From Amycolatopsis rubida (GTDB lineage: Bacteria > Actinomycetota > Actinomycetes > Mycobacteriales > Pseudonocardiaceae), in the NCBI RefSeq assembly GCF_900115345.1, contig NZ_FOWC01000006.1:248001-312000 (forward strand): 64,000 nucleotides of DNA, written 5' to 3'. Positions within the stretch are counted from its first letter, which is position 1, and each line of letters opens with the position of its first letter. Both the position numbers and the translations under genes were made by a program. Of the stretch, positions 35,730 through 44,495 are shown one piece after another. Under the pieces are notes generated by a model that saw only the letters and a program-made list of their open reading frames with translations, did not search any database and had not been told where the DNA came from.

Positions 35730-36547
35730 GGCGGTGGACGGCCGCGCTGGCGGCCGGGCTTCTGGCACTGGGCGGCGCCGTCGCCGCGGCTCCCGTCGCG
35801 GCCGCGGCACCGGCGTGCACGACGACTTCCGGGGTGCTGGTGGTGGTGGACTTCGGTTCCCTCGGCGGCGGCGTGGTGCAGCGCTGCCTGGGCACGCCGC
35901 CGGACACCGGGTACGACGCGTTGCGCGCGGCGGGGTTCCGCACCGCCGGCACCGTGCACGACGGCCCGGCTTTCGTGTGCCGCATCGACGACCGGCCCTC
36001 GCCCGCGGTGGAGCCGTGCACGGACACTCCGCCGACGACGGCGTACTGGTCGTATTGGGACGGCAACGCCGGGACGAACCGGTGGGAGTACAGCAACGAG
36101 GGCGCGATGAGCGCCACCCCGCGGGCGGGTCAGATCGAGGGATGGTCTTTCGGGAGTGGGCAGCCGCCGCACCCGGCGGTGACCGCGCTGATCGCCCCGC
36201 CGGGACAGCCGCGACCGCAAGGCGGCGCGGCAGGCCCGGACGCTCCGAGGGGCCCGGCGGCAGGCGACAGCGCACCGCCGCAGCAGGCATCCGCCGGAGC
36301 ACAGCCGCCCCCGCGAAGCTCCGGCGTCGCCAGGCCGGAAGAGCGGGCGCCATCGGCGACGGCCTCGGCGGGGTCTTCCCGGCCATCGGCGGCGGGCAGT
36401 GCGCCGGAACCGGCGGCGGCCGCGTCCGAAAACGCCGGCACGACAGGATTCCCGACGCTCCCGGTGGTGGCGTTCGGGGCGATCTGGCTGCTGGGAATCC
36501 TTGCCGCGGTCCTGGTCCGGCGCCGCCGCAAGCGGGAGGCCGGATGA
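35726..36547 (+). CDS. Membrane-anchored transcobalamin beta-domain-like (DUF4430-type) protein
   Basis: A 273-residue paralogue of the protein at 33751, with which it shares GV.VVVD, the RC...DT.(Y/F)(D/E)AL.(A/E)AGF block, CRID.RPS and YWSYWDGNAG followed by WEYSNEGA. It has a signal peptide (LAAGLLALGGAVAAAPVAAAA). After the roughly 110-residue domain come a long Pro/Ala/Ser linker (about 100 residues) and a C-terminal membrane helix (VVAFGAIWLLGILAAVLV) followed by RRRRKR. The linker would let the domain reach through the wall while it stays anchored. It overlaps both neighbours by four bases. Together with the barrel protein it could form a two-part cobalamin receptor at the cell surface. 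Confidence 0.72.
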   Translation: MRRWTAALAAGLLALGGAVAAAPVAAAAPACTTTSGVLVVVDFGSLGGGVVQRCLGTPPDTGYDALRAAGFRTAGTVHDGPAFVCRIDDRPSPAVEPCTDTPPTTAYWSYWDGNAGTNRWEYSNEGAMSATPRAGQIEGWSFGSGQPPHPAVTALIAPPGQPRPQGGAAGPDAPRGPAAGDSAPPQQASAGAQPPPRSSGVARPEERAPSATASAGSSRPSAAGSAPEPAAAASENAGTTGFPTLPVVAFGAIWLLGILAAVLVRRRRKREAG

Positions 36548-37632
36548 TCGGCGCCGCCGCGCTGCCGCGGATGCTGCATCCCGCGGCGTGGTGGATCTGG
36601 GCGCTCGGCATGGCCACGGCGGCGAGCCGGACCACGAACCCGTTGCTGCTCGCTCTGGTGCTCGCGGTGGCCGGGGTCGTGGTGGCCGCCCGGCGCGGGG
36701 AAGCCCCGTGGGCCAAGGGGTTCCGCGCGTACCTGATCCTGGCGCTGGTGGTGATCGGCTTCCGGGTGCTGTTCCGGATCCTGCTCGGTTCCGCCTTCAC
36801 CGGGGGAGGGCATCTGCTGTTCACCGTGCCGCGGATCCCGTTGCCGCACTGGATGGCCGGGGTGCGCCTCGGCGGACCGGTCGAGCTGGAGGGTATTCTC
36901 AGCGCCGCTTACGACGGGTTGCGGCTGGCCACGCTGCTGGTGTGCGTGGGCGCGGCGAACACTCTGGCCAATCCCAAGCGGGTGCTGCGGATGCTGCCGG
37001 GCGCGCTGTACGAGATCGGCACCACGGTGGTGATCGCGCTGACGGTGGCGCCGCAGCTGATCGAGAGCGGTCAGCGGATCATGCGAGCGCGCGCATTGCG
37101 CGGAGTCACCGGAAAACTCTTCCGGACGGTGGCGTTGCCGGTGCTGGCCGACGCGCTGGACCGGGCGATCGCGCTGGCCGCGGCGATGGACTCGCGAGGT
37201 TACGGGCAGCGCTGGGAGCGGTCCGCGGCGGCTCGCCGCAGCGCGGCGGTGCTGATGCTGGCCGGTCTGCTCGGATTGTGCGTGGGCAGCTACGGGTTGC
37301 TCGCGGCCGACCAGCACGGCTACGGGCCGGCGATGCTGGTCGCCGGCGCGGCGGTGTGCTGCCTGGGGCTGTACCTCGGCGGCAGGCGGATCCAGCGGAC
37401 CTGCTACCGGCCGGATCCCTGGTCGGCGCCGGAGTGGGCGGTCGCGGCGTCCGGTGCCGTGGTCGCCGTGCTGGTCGCGGTGGCCGATCCGGTCGTGCTG
37501 AACCCGCCGTTGCTGGCGCCGGGGATGGACTTGCTGGCCTTGGCCGGGATGCTGGCCGGGGCGCTGCCCGCGGTCGCCGCCCCGCCCCCGCCGGCGCTGA
37601 CCGCGCGGTACCGGACGGGGGAGCTGCGGTGA
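36544..37632 (+). CDS. ECF transporter transmembrane component (EcfT)
   Basis: A 362-residue membrane protein. The central cytoplasmic region carries the two coupling motifs of EcfT proteins: RARALRG near residue 182 and AMDSRGYG near residue 217, through which ATP hydrolysis is passed to the S component. The N-terminal part has the hydrophobic stretches usual for CbiQ-like T components; the C-terminal extension adds further helices, so the protein is longer than the common size of about 260 residues. The ATG overlaps the upstream stop and the stop overlaps the ATPase start. Within this operon it should power vitamin B12 uptake (CbrV-like role). Confidence 0.88.
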   Translation: MIGAAALPRMLHPAAWWIWALGMATAASRTTNPLLLALVLAVAGVVVAARRGEAPWAKGFRAYLILALVVIGFRVLFRILLGSAFTGGGHLLFTVPRIPLPHWMAGVRLGGPVELEGILSAAYDGLRLATLLVCVGAANTLANPKRVLRMLPGALYEIGTTVVIALTVAPQLIESGQRIMRARALRGVTGKLFRTVALPVLADALDRAIALAAAMDSRGYGQRWERSAAARRSAAVLMLAGLLGLCVGSYGLLAADQHGYGPAMLVAGAAVCCLGLYLGGRRIQRTCYRPDPWSAPEWAVAASGAVVAVLVAVADPVVLNPPLLAPGMDLLALAGMLAGALPAVAAPPPPALTARYRTGELR

Positions 37633-39176
37633 TCGAGTTCTCCGAGGTGAGCATCGCCTATCAGGGAACGCCGGTGCTGCGGGAGGTTTCCCTGCACATC
37701 GGCGAGGGAGAGCTGGCCCTGGCGGTGGGCCGCACCGGGTCCGGGAAATCGACGCTGCTGGGCGCGGTGAACGGGCTGGTGCCGCACTTCACCGGCGGGC
37801 GGCTGGCCGGCCGGGTGACCGTGGCGGGGCGGGACACCCGTACGCACCGCCCGCGCGAACTCGCCGCGACGGTCGGGGTGGTCGGGCAGGACCCGGTCGC
37901 CGGATTCGTCACCGACTCGGTGGAGGAGGAACTGGCCTACGGCATGGAACAGCTGGGCGTGACCGCTGCCGCGATGCGCAAGCGGGTCGAGGAGACGATG
38001 GACCTGCTGGGCATCGCGGAGCTGCGGGACCGTCCGCTCCGCGCGCTTTCCGGCGGACAGCAGCAGCGGGTGGCGATCGGCGCGGTGCTGGCCGCCGGTC
38101 CGCGGGTGCTGGTCCTCGACGAGCCGACTTCCGCGCTGGATCCCGGTGCGGCGGAGGAGGTCCTGGCCGCGGTGACCCGGCTGGTGCACGACCTCGGCAT
38201 CACCGTGCTGATCGCCGAGCACCGGTTGGAGCGGGTGCTGCAGTACGCCGACCGGGTGCTGACCGTGCACGACGGCCGGGTGAGCGCCGCCGAACCCGCG
38301 CAGGCGATGCGGTCCGCGCCGATCGCCCCGCCGGTGGTCGCGCTGGGGCGCCTCGCCGGCTGGGATCCGTTGCCGCTGTCGGTCCGCGACGCCCGCCGCC
38401 GGGCTCCGGAACTGCGCGCCGAACTTCCCGGAGCGCCAGTGCCGGCGCCGATCGAGCCGGGCGCCGAGACGTTGACGTGCCGGGATGTCGTGGTCCGCTA
38501 CGGCGGCACGGTTGCGGTGCGGGAGGTGTCGCTGAGCGTGGCAGCCGGTGAAACGGTGGCGTTGATGGGACGCAACGGTTCCGGCAAATCTTCGCTGCTG
38601 TGGGCGTTGCAGGGCAGCGGCCCCCGGCACAGCGGCGCGGTCACGATCCGCGGGACGGATCCGGCGGGCCGGAAACCGGTGCCGCGCCGGGTGCTCGCGG
38701 CGCTGGTCCCGCAGTCGCCGGCGGATCTGCTGTACCTGCAGACCGTCGGCGAGGAGCTGGCCACGGACCGGGCCGGCGAGATCCTGGACGAACTGGCCCC
38801 CGGCATCGACCCGGACTCGCATCCGCGCGACCTTTCCGAAGGCCAGCGCCTCGCCCTCGCGCTCGCCGTGCAGCTCGCCGCCGAGCCCGCCGTACTGCTG
38901 CTGGACGAACCGACCCGAGGCCTGGACTACCCCGGCAAGCACCGGCTCACCGCGCTGGTGCGCGCCTTTCCGGGCGCGGTCCTGATCGCCACGCACGACG
39001 TGGAATTCGCGGCCGAGACCTGCGACCGGGCGGTGGTGCTCGCCGACGGCGAAGTGGTCGCCGACGGGCCTACCGCGGACGTGGTGACGTCTTCTCCGCT
39101 GTTCGCTCCGCAGGTGGCGAAGATCCTCGGCGGCGGCTGGCTGACCGTCGGCCAGGTGGCCGGAGCGCTGCGGTGA
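37629..39176 (+). CDS. ECF transporter fused dual ATPase (EcfA-EcfA')
   Basis: A 515-residue protein with two complete ABC ATPase domains in tandem. Domain 1 has Walker A GRTGSGKST near residue 36, signature LSGGQQQRVAI and Walker B VLVLDEPTSALD. Domain 2 has Walker A GRNGSGKSS near residue 318, the slightly altered signature LSEGQRLALAL and Walker B VLLLDEPTRGLD. Fusion of A and A' in one chain is common in actinobacterial ECF systems. It is coupled by GTGA overlaps to EcfT upstream and to the S component downstream. Predicted role: energizing cobalamin import (CbrU-like). Confidence 0.9.
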   Translation: MIEFSEVSIAYQGTPVLREVSLHIGEGELALAVGRTGSGKSTLLGAVNGLVPHFTGGRLAGRVTVAGRDTRTHRPRELAATVGVVGQDPVAGFVTDSVEEELAYGMEQLGVTAAAMRKRVEETMDLLGIAELRDRPLRALSGGQQQRVAIGAVLAAGPRVLVLDEPTSALDPGAAEEVLAAVTRLVHDLGITVLIAEHRLERVLQYADRVLTVHDGRVSAAEPAQAMRSAPIAPPVVALGRLAGWDPLPLSVRDARRRAPELRAELPGAPVPAPIEPGAETLTCRDVVVRYGGTVAVREVSLSVAAGETVALMGRNGSGKSSLLWALQGSGPRHSGAVTIRGTDPAGRKPVPRRVLAALVPQSPADLLYLQTVGEELATDRAGEILDELAPGIDPDSHPRDLSEGQRLALALAVQLAAEPAVLLLDEPTRGLDYPGKHRLTALVRAFPGAVLIATHDVEFAAETCDRAVVLADGEVVADGPTADVVTSSPLFAPQVAKILGGGWLTVGQVAGALR

Positions 39177-39970
39177 GCCCGGTGCGCGTCGGCCGCTGGT
39201 CGACGGTCATGCTGGCGGTGTCTTCGGTCCTGGGCGTCGCGGCGTTCTGCTGGCCCTTCTTCGTCGCCCCCGGTGCGCTGCTGGCCGGCGCCGCAGCCGA
39301 GGCGCCGCTGTTGTTCGGCCTCCTTCTGGTGCTGGTGCTCGGGGTCCTGCTGGCCCAACTGGGCGACGGCGGGATCGACGCGAAGGCGTTGGCGCTGCTG
39401 GGAGTCCTGGCCGCGGTGAACGCGGCATTGCGGCCGCTCGGGGCCGGGGCCGGCGGCATCGAGACGGTCTTCTTCCTGCTGGTGCTCGCCGGGCGGGTGT
39501 TCGGTCCCGGATTCGGCTTCACCCTCGGCACGGTCTCCCTGTTCGCGTCCGCGCTGCTGACCGGCGGGATCGGGCCGTGGCTCCCGTTCCAGATGTTCGG
39601 CTGCGCCTGGGTCGGCCTGGGCGCCGGGCTGCTTCCCCGGGCGAGCGGCCGCCCCGAAATCGTCCTGCTGGCGGCCTACGGCGCGGTGTCCGCGTTCGCC
39701 TACGGGCTAGCGCTGAACCTGTCGTTCTGGCCGTTCGCGCTCGGCGCGCACACCGCCCTGTCCTTCGACCCCAACGCCTCCGCTCTCGCCAACCTCGGCC
39801 GCTATCTGCTCTTCGACGCGGCGACCTCGCTGGGCTGGGACACCGGCCGCGCGGTGACCAACGTCGTGGCGATCGCGGTGTTCGGCCCGCTGGTCCTGGC
39901 GACGCTGCGCCGCGCCGCGCGCCGAGCCGCGTTCGAGTCGCCGGTCGAATTCCGCGACGTCCAGGGGTGA
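39173..39970 (+). CDS. ECF transporter substrate-binding S component, predicted cobalamin-specific
   Basis: A 265-residue membrane protein with about six to seven hydrophobic helices and the conserved central pattern of large S components: GGIETVFFLLVLAGRVFG, then FGFTLGTVSLFASALLTGG and WLPFQMFGCAWVGLGAGLLP. It starts at the GTG overlapping the ATPase stop. Specificity cannot be read from the sequence by eye. Cobalamin is inferred from the riboswitch heading the operon and from the intrinsic-factor-like proteins. The gene ends 12 bases before the stop of the convergent prpC. Confidence 0.8.
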   Translation: MSPVRVGRWSTVMLAVSSVLGVAAFCWPFFVAPGALLAGAAAEAPLLFGLLLVLVLGVLLAQLGDGGIDAKALALLGVLAAVNAALRPLGAGAGGIETVFFLLVLAGRVFGPGFGFTLGTVSLFASALLTGGIGPWLPFQMFGCAWVGLGAGLLPRASGRPEIVLLAAYGAVSAFAYGLALNLSFWPFALGAHTALSFDPNASALANLGRYLLFDAATSLGWDTGRAVTNVVAIAVFGPLVLATLRRAARRAAFESPVEFRDVQG

Positions 39971-39982
39971 GCAGCTCCCGGG

Positions 39983-41101
39983 TCAGGCGCGGCCGACGGC
40001 GCGCTGTGCCTGGCCGGTGTAGGTGCTCGACGGCCGGATGAGACTGTTGGACGCGAGCTGTTCGGTGATGTGCGCGGTCCAGCCGGTGATGCGCGCGGCC
40101 ACGAAGATCGGCGTGAACACCGGGGTGTCGAAGCCCATCAGGTGATACGCGGGTCCGGCGGGATAGTCGAGATTGGGGTGCAGGCCCTTCTCCGCGTACA
40201 TCGCCCGCGCGAGGGCTTCGTACCGCTCCAGCAGGCGGTGCCCGTCGCGGAGTTCGGCGACGACCTGCAAGGCCTGGCGCATCGTCGGGACGCGCGAGTC
40301 GCCCTTTTTGTACACGCGGTGGCCGAAGCCCATGATCTTGCGCTTCTCCGCGAGCGCCGTCTTGAGCCATTTCCCGGCGTTGTCCGCGGAACCGATTTCC
40401 TCGAAGGTCTCCATCACGGCTTCGTTGGCGCCGCCGTGCAGCGGTCCTTTGAGCGCACCGATCGCGGCCGTCACCGCACTGTACAAATCGGACAGTGTCG
40501 ACGTCACGACGCGCGAGGTGAAGGTGGACGCGTTGAAGCTGTGTTCGGCGTAGAGCACCAGCGAGGTTTCGAACGCGCGGACAATCGCCGGTTCCGGTAC
40601 CGAACCCAGTGCCAGGTAAAGGAAGTTCTCGGCGTAGCCCAGGTCGTCGCGCGGCGTGAGCGGGAGCAGGCCCCGGCGGCGGCGCTGGGTGAGCGCGACG
40701 ACCGTCGGCAGCGCGGCGAACAGCCGGAGCGCCTTGGCCTGGTTGGCGGCGGGGCTGTTGTCGTCCTCGTCCGGGTCGTTCGCGCCGAGGATGCTCACCG
40801 CGGTGCGGAGGGTGTCCATCGGATGCGCGGACTCGGGCAGCGCGAGCAAAGTGAGGACGAGGTCGTGCGGCAGCGCGCGGTGGGCGCGTTCGACCGCGTT
40901 CTGCTCGGCCAGCTGGTCCGGCGTCGGGAGTTCGCCGTGCCACAGCAGATAGGCGACCTCCTCGAAGCCGCAGTGCGCGGCGAGGTCCTGGACCGGGTAG
41001 CCGCGGTAGGTCAGCGAATTCGTGTCCGGGTTGACCATCGAGACCGCGGTGGTGTCGACGACGACTCCGGCGAGTCCTTTGTGGATAGCGGGTGCAGACA
41101 T
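39983..41101 (-). CDS. prpC: 2-Methylcitrate synthase (citrate synthase family)
   Basis: Condenses propionyl-CoA with oxaloacetate to 2-methylcitrate, the entry step of the methylcitrate cycle. The 372-residue length fits the short PrpC/CitZ-type synthases. Catalytic-site segments are visible: GPLHGGANEAVM (His), GFGHRVYKKGDSR (His plus substrate-binding residues) and MGFDTPVFTPIF (Asp). The genomic order prpD-prpB-prpC supports methylcitrate rather than citrate synthase. The gene lies 30 bases after prpB and ends convergently with the cobalamin ECF operon. Confidence 0.92.
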   Translation of the reverse strand: MSAPAIHKGLAGVVVDTTAVSMVNPDTNSLTYRGYPVQDLAAHCGFEEVAYLLWHGELPTPDQLAEQNAVERAHRALPHDLVLTLLALPESAHPMDTLRTAVSILGANDPDEDDNSPAANQAKALRLFAALPTVVALTQRRRRGLLPLTPRDDLGYAENFLYLALGSVPEPAIVRAFETSLVLYAEHSFNASTFTSRVVTSTLSDLYSAVTAAIGALKGPLHGGANEAVMETFEEIGSADNAGKWLKTALAEKRKIMGFGHRVYKKGDSRVPTMRQALQVVAELRDGHRLLERYEALARAMYAEKGLHPNLDYPAGPAYHLMGFDTPVFTPIFVAARITGWTAHITEQLASNSLIRPSSTYTGQAQRAVGRA

Positions 41102-41131
41102 AGGTGTCCCCTGTAAAGAATGCGCGCCGGG

Positions 41132-42025
41132 TCAGACGCGGAAGGTGAAAACGTTCTCGTCGAAAGCGTTGTATTCGGAATAGTCCAGCAGGTCGTAAAG
41201 ATCGCGACGGTGCTGCATCTGTTCGAGCAGCGACACTTGGCTGCCCTCTTCGGCGATCGTGCGCAGGCCGGTTTCCGCGGCGTGCATGGCCAGGCGCAGC
41301 AAGGTCACCGGGTAGATGACCACGTTGACGCCCGCGGATTCGAGCGTTTCCGCATCGAGGAGTTCGCTTTTCCCGAATTCGGTCATGTTCGCGAGAATCG
41401 GGATGTCGACCGCTTTCCGGAGCTTCTCGAAATCGGCGGCGTCGGCCATCGCCTCCGGGAACAGCAGGTCCGCGCCCGCGTCGGCGAATTCCTTCGCGCG
41501 GATGATCGCCTCGTCCATGCCGTGCACGGCCTTGGCGTCGGTGCGCGCGGCGATGACGAAGCTGGGGTCGCGGCGCGCGCCGACCGCGGCCTTGATCCGC
41601 TTCACCGCGGTCTCGCGGTCCACGACGTCCTTGCCGTCGAGGTGGCCGCACCGCTTCGGGTTCACCTGGTCCTCCAGGTGCATCCCGGCGACTCCGGCGT
41701 CCTCCAGCAGCTGGACGGTCCGGGCGGCGTTCATCGGCTCGCCGAAGCCGGTGTCCGCGTCGACCAGCGTCGGCAGCGCGGTGACCCGCGAGATCTGCTG
41801 GGCACGCCCGGCCACCTCGGTGACGGTGGTCAGCCCGATGTCGGGCAGGCCGAGATCGGCCGACAGCACCGCGCCGGAGAGGTAGACGCCGTCGAAGCCC
41901 CGTCGTTCGATCAGTTTCGCGCTGAGCGGATTGAAGGCGCCGGGCAGGCGCAGCAGCCGGCCGGAGTTCAGAGCCTCGCGGAACCCAGTCCGCTTCTCCG
42001 CGGCTGGGGGAGCGGCGTGGAGCAT
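41132..42025 (-). CDS. prpB: 2-Methylisocitrate lyase
   Basis: Cleaves 2-methylisocitrate to succinate and pyruvate, the last step of the methylcitrate cycle. The 297-residue TIM-barrel protein has the family's catalytic KRCGH loop (NPKRCGHLDGK, near residue 125), the metal-binding VDADTGFGE segment and FDGVYLSGAVLSADLGLPD near the N-terminus. Its ATG overlaps the prpD stop (ATGA), which fixes the start. A longer open frame continues upstream in phase but only as a shadow of prpD. Confidence 0.94.
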   Translation of the reverse strand: MLHAAPPAAEKRTGFREALNSGRLLRLPGAFNPLSAKLIERRGFDGVYLSGAVLSADLGLPDIGLTTVTEVAGRAQQISRVTALPTLVDADTGFGEPMNAARTVQLLEDAGVAGMHLEDQVNPKRCGHLDGKDVVDRETAVKRIKAAVGARRDPSFVIAARTDAKAVHGMDEAIIRAKEFADAGADLLFPEAMADAADFEKLRKAVDIPILANMTEFGKSELLDAETLESAGVNVVIYPVTLLRLAMHAAETGLRTIAEEGSQVSLLEQMQHRRDLYDLLDYSEYNAFDENVFTFRV

Positions 42026-43506
42026 CAGAAAATCCCCTTCGTCTTCGGGGCCGCGGCGATCGCCGACGGCAGGGCGAGTTCGCGGACCTCGTCGGCGTCC
42101 AGTTCGGACAGCCGGCTCACGGTGCCGAGGAACCGGTCCTGGTCCGCCGGTGCGAGCACGCCGTCGGCGAGGGTGCGGAACTTCGCCACGTACTGCTCGC
42201 GGGCGAAGGGCCGGGCCCCGGCGGGATGGGCGTCGGCGACGGCGATCTCGTCGGTGATCGCGGTCCCGTCGGCCAGCGTGACCTCGACCCGGCCGCCGAA
42301 CGCCGGTTCCGGCTCGTGGTAGCGCCGGGTCCACTCCGGATCCTCCACAGTGGACACCTTCTGCCACAGCTCCACTGTGTCCGGACGGGTCGCGCGTTCC
42401 CGGGCGTAAGAGGCTTCGTGGTGCCAGCTGCGGTCCTGCAACGCGACCGCGAAGATGTACGGGATCGAGTGGTCGAGCGTTTCGCGGCTGGCGTTCGGAT
42501 CGTACTTCTGCGGGTCGTTCGCGCCGGAGCCGATCACGTAGTGCGTGTGGTGGCTGGTGTGGATGACGATCCGTTCCACCTTGCCCAGTTCGCCGATCCG
42601 CGGGCCGAGCCTGCGGGCGAGGTCGATGAGCGCCTGGCTTTGGTACTCGGCCGAGTGTTCCTTGGTGTAGGTGTCCAAAATGGACCGCTTAGGCTCGCCG
42701 GGCGCGGGCAGGGGAACGGTGTACCGCGCGTCCGGTCCGCCCAGGAGCCAGGCGAGGAAACCGTCCTCGCCCTCGTAGATCGGGCTCGGCGCGCCCTCGC
42801 CGCGCAGTGCCCGGTCGACCGCCTCGATCGCGGTCTTCCCGGCGAACGCGGGGGCGTACGCCTTCCAGGACGAGATCTCGCCCTTGCGGGACTGGCGGGT
42901 GGTCGTCGTGGTGTGCAGCGCCTGGCCGATCGCCTGGTACACGGTTTCGGTGTCCAGCCGCAGCAGCGCGCCGAGCCCGCCCGCGACCGACGGGCCGAGG
43001 TGCGCGATGTGGTCGATCTTGTGCTCGTGCAGGCAGATCCCGCGGACGAGGTCGACCTGCAGCTCGTAGCCGGCGGCGATCCCGCGGACCAGATCGGCCC
43101 CGGTGCGGCCGGCGTGCTGCGCGACGGCGAGGATCGGCGGGATGTTGTCGCCCGGGTGCGAGTAGTCGGCGGCGAGGAAGGTGTCGTGATAGTCCAGCTC
43201 GCGCACCGCGACGCCGTTGGCCCACGCGGCCCACTCCGGGGAGTACCGGCCGGAGACGCCGAACACGGCCGCGCCGGGGCTCGCCGGATGGGCGAGCGCC
43301 TGGTCGCGGGCGGCGGACACCGGCCGCCGGGACAGCGAGGCGGCGGCGACCGCGGCGTTGTCGATCACCCGGTTGACCACCATGTCGGCGACCTCGGGCG
43401 GCACCGGCACCGGATCGGTGGCGACGGACGCCAGCTTCCAGGCCAGCTGCTCCTCGCGCGGCAGCGGTTCGGCGGAGCGGTACGTGCGGACGGTGTGGTC
43501 GGTCAT
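42025..43506 (-). CDS. prpD: 2-Methylcitrate dehydratase (MmgE/PrpD family)
   Basis: Dehydrates 2-methylcitrate in the methylcitrate cycle. It has 493 residues, in the usual PrpD range, with family segments ELDYHDTFLAADYSHPGDNI (near residue 105) and HKIDHIAHLGPSVAGG. The ATG at 43506 forms a TGATG overlap with the preceding frameshifted dehydrogenase gene and has AAGGAAA upstream; an in-frame GTG three bases earlier is too close to that site. It heads the coupled prpD-prpB-prpC set. Confidence 0.93.
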   Translation of the reverse strand: MTDHTVRTYRSAEPLPREEQLAWKLASVATDPVPVPPEVADMVVNRVIDNAAVAAASLSRRPVSAARDQALAHPASPGAAVFGVSGRYSPEWAAWANGVAVRELDYHDTFLAADYSHPGDNIPPILAVAQHAGRTGADLVRGIAAGYELQVDLVRGICLHEHKIDHIAHLGPSVAGGLGALLRLDTETVYQAIGQALHTTTTTRQSRKGEISSWKAYAPAFAGKTAIEAVDRALRGEGAPSPIYEGEDGFLAWLLGGPDARYTVPLPAPGEPKRSILDTYTKEHSAEYQSQALIDLARRLGPRIGELGKVERIVIHTSHHTHYVIGSGANDPQKYDPNASRETLDHSIPYIFAVALQDRSWHHEASYARERATRPDTVELWQKVSTVEDPEWTRRYHEPEPAFGGRVEVTLADGTAITDEIAVADAHPAGARPFAREQYVAKFRTLADGVLAPADQDRFLGTVSRLSELDADEVRELALPSAIAAAPKTKGIF

Positions 43507-44392
43507 CACTTTCCTTCGTGGACGTAGAACCCGCGGCCGGACTTCCTGCCCAGCAGGCCGGCGTCGACCATCCGCGGCAGCAGCGGCGGGGGTGCGTGGA
43601 GCGGTTCCTTGAATTCGGCGTACCGGGATTCGGCGATGGCCGCGACGGTGTCCAAGCCGATCAGGTCGGCCAGCCGCAGCGGGCCCCTCGGGTGCGCGGC
43701 GCCCAGTTCCATGCCGCGGTCGACGTCGGCGGCCGCGGCGAACCCGGACTCGACCATCCGGATCGCCGAGAGCGGATACGGCACGAGCAGCGCGTTGACC
43801 ACGAACCCGGACCGGTCGCGGGCCGGATGGCCTGCTCGCCGAGCGTTCCGGTGGCGAAGCGCTGAACGCGGTCGACGGTGTCCGGGCTGGTCAGCAGCGA
43901 TCCGACGACCTCGACCAGCGGCAGCACCGGGGCCGGGTTGAAGAAGTGCGGGCCCACGACCTGCGCGGCGCGGCCGGTGGCCATGCCCAGCCGCATGATC
44001 GGGATCGAGGACGTGGTCGGCGCGAGGATGGCGCCCGGGTCGGCGACCGCTTTGTCCAGGGCGGCGAACAGTTCGGTTTTGCTCCGCTCGTCCTCCGCGA
44101 CCGCTTCGATCACCAGCTGCCGGTCGGCCAGTTCCCCGACGTCGGCGGTGAACCGCAGCCGCCAGGCGGCGCGCTCGGCGGCGGGCCGGTCCAGTTTCCC
44201 GGCGCGGACGGCCCGGTCGAGCGAGGCGAGGATCCGGGTGCGGCCCGCTTCGGCGGACGGCGCGTCCGCCTCGCAGACCACGACGTCCAGCCCGGCCCGT
44301 GCGCACACCTCGGCGATCCCGGAGCCCATCTGCCCGGCCCCGGCCACGCCGACCCGGGCGATCTCGCCGCTGCTGTGAACATTGTGAGGCAT
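43506..44392 (-). pseudogene. 3-Hydroxyacyl-CoA (3-hydroxybutyryl-CoA) dehydrogenase, interrupted by a single-base frameshift
   Basis: The N-terminal part (ATG at 44392) has the NAD-binding motif VGVAGAGQMGSGIAEVCARAG and the signature segment VGPHFFNPAPVLPLVEVV. Near 43819-43826 the homology jumps frame, to SGFVVNALLVPYPLSAIRMV and a C-terminal end GLLGRKSGRGFYVHEGK at 43506. One missing base in the GC run CGGGCCGG explains it: adding one G/C restores AIRARDRSGFVVN. The total length, 887 bases, is one short of a multiple of three. It is either a true pseudogene or a sequencing error in a GC-rich run. If intact it would be the first gene of the prp operon, reading to a TGATG overlap with prpD. 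Confidence 0.85.
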
Positions 44393-44447
44393 GAGAGTCA
44401 GCCTGGCACCCGGTCGCACGCTCAGCCAGCCCTGCGGCCGGTGAAGT

Positions 44448-44495
44448 GTTGTGAAGGTTTTCCTGGGGCTTGTAATAGTTGTTAAAGTTGGCCTG
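44448..44495 (+). promoter_or_regulatory. Direct repeats in the prp/regulator divergent promoter region
   Basis: GTTGTGAAGGTTTTCCTG (44448-44465) and GTTGTTAAAGTTGGCCTG (44478-44495) match at 13 of 18 positions and are exactly 30 bases apart, about three helical turns. They lie between the divergent dehydrogenase/prp operon and the PrpR-like regulator gene, and the second overlaps the regulator's start codon. They are the best candidates for the regulator's own binding sites. No strong ribosome binding site precedes the regulator GTG, so a leaderless transcript is possible. Confidence 0.4.

Noticed and set aside
42026..42367. A longer start for prpB.
   Set aside because: The extra sequence is antisense-frame reading of prpD and lacks similarity; the ATGA overlap gives the natural start.
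41120..43527. Plus-strand open frames opposite prpB and prpD.
   Set aside because: They mirror the codon bias of the minus-strand genes and have no family motifs.
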